In this document: one piece after another, positions 7,507 to 9,397 of the stretch
Layout: each line of letters begins with the position of its first letter
Position numbering within the stretch: position 1 is the first letter of the stretch
Assembly: GCA_902477075.1 (NCBI GenBank)
Contig: CABSFU010000030.1
Coordinates: 1-9,397, forward strand
Direction: 5' to 3'
DNA: 9,397 nt
DNA from: UMGS1498 sp900552335
Lineage (GTDB): Bacteria > Bacillota_I > Bacilli_A > RF39 > UBA660
Made by a program: the position numbers and the translations under genes
The notes under the pieces: generated by a model
Seen by the model: the letters and a program-made list of their open reading frames with translations, nothing else
Databases searched by the model: none
What the model was told of the DNA's origin: nothing

Positions 7507-7943
7507 GAGTATTAGTTCAAAGAAGCTTATCTTCTAGAGTAAGTGTGGATGACAAAGTAATAGGTTCTATTCCAAAAGGTTTTGTTTTATTGGTTGGTTT
7601 TTCAAAAGAAGATACTATTTCAGATATTGAGTATTGCGTCCAAAAAATCAAAAAATTAAGGATTTTTAATGATAAAAATAATCAAATGAATTTATCGATT
7701 GATGATATAGAAGGACAAATTTTAAGTATTTCACAATTTACCTTATATGGAGATGCTACAAAAGGAAATCGACCATCTTTTATTGAGGCTATGTCATATG
7801 AAGAAGCAAAAAAAATGTATGAAGTTTTTAATCAAAAATTAAAAGAAAAAGGCTTAAAAGTGGAAACTGGTGAGTTTGGAACTGATATGAAAGTAGAAAT
7901 TACAAATGATGGACCAGTTACAATATGGATAGAAAGTAGGTAA
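7503..7943 (+). CDS. dtd: D-aminoacyl-tRNA deacylase
   Basis: A 146-residue cytoplasmic enzyme that hydrolyses D-amino acids (and glycine wrongly loaded on tRNA-Ala) from tRNA, a chiral proofreading step. The family's active-site motifs are both present: SQFTL at 77-81 and the GPVT motif at 137-140 in NDGPVTIWIES. The typical N-terminus MRVLVQRSLSSRVSV and the segment GNRPSF are also visible, and the length is normal. The ATG overlaps the relA TGA stop (ATGA), and AGAAAGGG (7488-7494) supplies a ribosome site within relA, so translation is probably coupled. relA followed by dtd is a widely conserved Firmicutes gene order. No deviating catalytic residue is seen. Confidence 0.97.
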   Translation: MRVLVQRSLSSRVSVDDKVIGSIPKGFVLLVGFSKEDTISDIEYCVQKIKKLRIFNDKNNQMNLSIDDIEGQILSISQFTLYGDATKGNRPSFIEAMSYEEAKKMYEVFNQKLKEKGLKVETGEFGTDMKVEITNDGPVTIWIESR

Positions 7944-7945
7944 TT

Positions 7946-9004
7946 ATGTTAAAAAATAAATTAGATTATAAATTATTAAATACAGCAATTATAATGGTTA
8001 TTATCTTTTTACTTTATCAAACAGGAAATTTATGGATGGGTATTTTAGGTAAAATTGGTAGTATTATTTTTCCTTTCTTTTTAGCATTTATTTTGGCTTA
8101 TGCATTATATCCTGTTTTGAAATATTTAGAAAGTAAAAAAATTCCAAAAGGAATTGCTTTAACTATTATTATAGCAACCTTACTACTTTTAGTGGGGTTA
8201 GTGATTGCTATTATTGTTCCTATGATATTTAAGGAGCTTCCAAGTTTGTTTAGTGGAATTATTTCTTTTATTAAAGAAATATCAACCAAATTTTCTATTG
8301 ATTCTAGTAGTATTCAAACTACTTTACAATCTAGTTTTAATTCTATTATTTCTTCTATGGGAAAATATGTTTCAGATGGTGCTATTAATTTAATTGGTGT
8401 TTCTCTTAATTATTTAACTATTATCTTTATTGCTTTTGCTGCTTCTATTTATCTTTTAATGGATATGGATAAAATTAGATATGGAGTTAAAAAATATTTA
8501 AGGAAAAAATCAAAAAAAATGTATGGTTATGTTTTAACATTAGATACACAGATGAAAAATTATTTAGTAGGTTTTACGAGAATTATCTTTATTACTTTTT
8601 TTGAATACACAATCGTTTATTCCATTATTGGACATCCAAACGCTATTTTATTAGGTGTTTTAGCTATGATGGCAAACTTAATACCTTATTTCGGAGGTGT
8701 TATTACCAATACCATAGCGGCAATTACTTCTTTTGTTATTTCACCATCATTATTTTGGAAAACCGTAGTTACTTTTTTAATCTTATCTAGTATAGATGGT
8801 TATGTTATTAATCCATTGGTTTATGGAAAAACAAATAAAGTACATCCATTAGTTGTGATTTTATCTGTATTTGCTGGTGGTATTTTATTTGGAGTAATTG
8901 GTATTTTATTATCTTTACCTCTTGCCATCATTATTATTACAACCATTCAATATTTTGATGAAGATTTTAAAAATAAAATAGAAGACATTAAAGATAAAAT
9001 TTAA
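7946..9004 (+). CDS. AI-2E family membrane transporter/permease
   Basis: A 352-residue polytopic membrane protein of the family named for E. coli TqsA. Known members export diverse small molecules or ions, and the substrate here cannot be read from sequence. Hydrophobic segments lie at ~13-55 (two), ~68-95, ~155-175, ~208-228, ~232-262, ~270-290 and ~303-335, with a long polar stretch between 96 and 150 as usual in the family. Family hallmarks are MANLIPYFGG at 242-251, NPLVYGKTNKVHPLVVIL at ~289-306 and the late GILLSLPLA. The start is two bases after the dtd stop; the ribosome site AGTAGG (7935-7940) lies at the end of dtd, so this is the third gene of the relA operon. No clear U-tract terminator follows directly; the first is ~150 bases downstream. 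The link to relA and dtd looks like operon convenience rather than a shared pathway. Confidence 0.93.
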   Translation: MLKNKLDYKLLNTAIIMVIIFLLYQTGNLWMGILGKIGSIIFPFFLAFILAYALYPVLKYLESKKIPKGIALTIIIATLLLLVGLVIAIIVPMIFKELPSLFSGIISFIKEISTKFSIDSSSIQTTLQSSFNSIISSMGKYVSDGAINLIGVSLNYLTIIFIAFAASIYLLMDMDKIRYGVKKYLRKKSKKMYGYVLTLDTQMKNYLVGFTRIIFITFFEYTIVYSIIGHPNAILLGVLAMMANLIPYFGGVITNTIAAITSFVISPSLFWKTVVTFLILSSIDGYVINPLVYGKTNKVHPLVVILSVFAGGILFGVIGILLSLPLAIIIITTIQYFDEDFKNKIEDIKDKI

Positions 9005-9034
9005 AATAAATTGTTGCTTTATCTTTGAAATGGA

Positions 9035-9063
9035 TTGAAAGTTAATAAAAAATTTGATATATT
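9035..9063 (+). promoter_or_regulatory. Strong predicted promoter upstream of the pilin leader
   Basis: The -35 is TTGAAA at 9035-9040 (5 of 6), the spacer is exactly 17 bases, and the -10 is TATATT at 9058-9063 (5 of 6) with an extended TGA just before it. The start would be near 9070, 120 bases before the pilin ATG, so any pilin transcript would carry the structured leader described below. Confidence 0.65.
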
Positions 9064-9095
9064 AAATGTGTACATAAAAATAGTAATATAGTTCA

Positions 9096-9125
9096 TGGAT
9101 AGCAAATTTTGACGTTTGCTATTTG
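9096..9125 (+). promoter_or_regulatory. Leader hairpin upstream of the pilin gene
   Basis: ATAGCAAA (9099-9106) is the exact reverse complement of TTTGCTAT (9115-9122), with an eight-base loop TTTTGACG. At the RNA level three G-U wobbles (bases 9096-9098 with 9123-9125) would lengthen the stem to 11 pairs. A competing small stem, CGTTT (9113-9117) with AAACG (9127-9131), cannot form at the same time, so a switch is conceivable. No known riboswitch consensus is recognised. Confidence 0.5.
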
Positions 9126-9150
9126 TAAACGGGGGGGGGGTATTTTAAAT
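9123..9150 (+). promoter_or_regulatory. Possible second promoter spanning the G10 tract
   Basis: TTGTAA (9123-9128, 4 of 6) and TTAAAT (9145-9150) are 16 bases apart, and the spacer contains the ten Gs. If used, changes in tract length would change spacing and promoter strength, as known for homopolymer-controlled surface genes in Neisseria. The boxes are weak, so this is speculative. Confidence 0.25.
9131..9140 (+). repeat. Homopolymeric G10 tract
   Basis: Ten consecutive Gs, the only G run of this length in the window and striking in such AT-rich DNA. It lies 50 bases before the prepilin ATG. Poly-G tracts of this size are prone to slipped-strand length change and often control surface structures in other bacteria. 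Sequencing or assembly error in the homopolymer is possible. Confidence 0.85.
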
Positions 9151-9162
9151 ACCTCTTTTTTT
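9131..9162 (+). terminator. Terminator-like hairpin with a poly-G arm (operon end or pilin attenuator)
   Basis: GGTAT (9139-9143) pairs with ATACC (9149-9153), and T9144 with A9148. The remaining Gs (9131-9138) can pair with the following TCTTTTTT (9154-9161), mostly as G-U wobbles, so the whole G10 tract can enter the stem. Seven Ts (9156-9162) supply the U-tract. It is the first plausible terminator after the AI-2E gene, but it also lies within the leader expected from the 9035-9063 promoter, where it would act as an attenuator. Confidence 0.6.
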
Positions 9163-9189
9163 GCTGATATGAAAAGGAAGGAAGATTAT

Positions 9190-9397
9190 ATGAAAGAAAA
9201 AGGATTTACATTAATAGAATTATTAGCTGTAATTATTATATTATCCGTGATTACTTTAATTACAGTACCAATGATAACAAATGTAATCGAAGAAAGTAAA
9301 AAGAAAGCATTAACGTCTAGTGTAGAGGGATTAGTAGAATCGGCCAATTTGTATGCGATAGAAAATGATGGAGTCTATGAATTCTTGTTTGATAAGG
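9190..9397 (+). CDS. Type IV prepilin (5' part; runs off the window)
   Basis: The 69 codons seen begin MKEKG, then FTLIELLAVIIILSVITLI. This is a canonical class III prepilin signal with a five-residue basic leader, the cleavage site after Gly5, methylatable Phe6 and Glu10 (+5) for assembly, then a ~20-residue hydrophobic helix. It continues MITNVIEESKKKALTSSVEGLVESANLY, the usual amphipathic N-terminal pilin helix. A processed pilin of this kind would be built into a type IV pilus or pseudopilus at the cell surface. The start is supported by a purine-rich site, AAAGGAAGGAAG, at 9173-9184. Its signal-coding DNA repeats that of the remnant at 702-740. The leader region upstream suggests controlled or variable expression. 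The C-terminal domain, and so the precise type, lies outside the window. Confidence 0.88.
   Translation, partial: MKEKGFTLIELLAVIIILSVITLITVPMITNVIEESKKKALTSSVEGLVESANLYAIENDGVYEFLFDK
9193..9231 (+). repeat. Direct repeat, copy 2: prepilin signal-coding segment
   Basis: Matches 702-740 at 37 of 39 bases; the differences are C/T at repeat base 28 and G/A at base 39. It is the intact counterpart of the sequence left in the pseudogene. Confidence 0.8.

Noticed and set aside
1900..8289. Short open frames inside mutS (1900-2094, 2578-2763), the pilin-like gene (4144-4329), relA (6949-7194) and the AI-2E gene (8098-8289)
   Set aside because: All sit wholly within strongly supported genes in other frames, with compositions typical of shadow frames in AT-rich DNA.
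8990..9026. Inverted repeat AAAGATAAA/TTTATCTTT across the AI-2E stop codon
   Set aside because: Nine A/T-rich pairs with a 19-base loop and no following U-tract; too weak to call a terminator.
9070..9189. Possible known riboswitch (cyclic-di-GMP type considered because of the pilin gene)
   Set aside because: The conserved core motifs of c-di-GMP-I and -II aptamers are not recognisable by eye; only generic hairpins are seen.
1..9397. CRISPR arrays, tRNA or rRNA genes, insertion sequences, diversity-generating retroelement parts
   Set aside because: No regularly spaced repeats, cloverleaf or rRNA-like segments, transposase or reverse transcriptase reading frames were found on either strand.

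Overview
The window looks like a chromosomal segment of an AT-rich, low-GC Gram-positive bacterium (Bacillota/Bacilli). It resembles uncultured gut lineages of the RF39 or Mollicutes-neighbour type. The reasons are the extreme A/T bias of the codons, Shine-Dalgarno sites close to AGGAGG/AGGTGA, TTGACA/TATAAT-type promoters (often with a TGn extension), a Firmicutes-type mutS, and a bifunctional relA followed by dtd. TGA serves as a true stop (relA and the small membrane protein gene) and tryptophan is TGG, so the genetic code is standard and not the Mycoplasma code. The lineage is an inference; the rest of this paragraph is read from the sequence.

Layout, all genes on the + strand. (1) 1-594: the 3' end of a secreted Ig-like surface protein. 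(2) 595-889: a wrecked pilin-type gene. A type IV prepilin signal is joined out of frame to the C-terminal tail of a glycine-rich surface protein, followed by a terminator. (3) 890-3828: mutS (mismatch recognition ATPase) and a tightly coupled small membrane protein gene of unknown function. (4) 3879-5228: a pilin-like surface protein with its own promoter and terminator. (5) 5347-9004: the relA-dtd-AI-2E-family operon. The gene order is (p)ppGpp synthetase/hydrolase, D-aminoacyl-tRNA deacylase, then a polytopic membrane protein. (6) 9005-9189: a structured intergenic region with a strong promoter, a hairpin, a run of ten Gs and a terminator-like hairpin. (7) 9190-end: the start of a canonical type IV prepilin gene.

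Two kinds of content alternate: housekeeping blocks (mutS; relA-dtd) and surface or pilin-like genes (1-594, the 651-818 remnant, 3879-5228, 9190-end). The surface loci share a prepilin signal sequence, 37 of 39 bases identical between 702-740 and 9193-9231. One of them has clearly lost its middle. No prepilin peptidase, assembly ATPase or platform protein lies in the window, so any pilus machinery must be elsewhere.

The most interesting region is 9035-9189. A strong extended -10 promoter is followed by a leader with two hairpins. In the second, a G10 tract (very unusual in so AT-rich a genome) forms the ascending arm of a terminator-like stem just before the pilin gene. It could be a phase-variable attenuator or promoter spacer controlling pilin expression, a short terminated RNA, or a sequencing artefact in a homopolymer. 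A second recurring design is that promoters overlap the terminator of the preceding gene: the -35 box lies inside the terminator hairpin both before mutS and before the 3879 gene.
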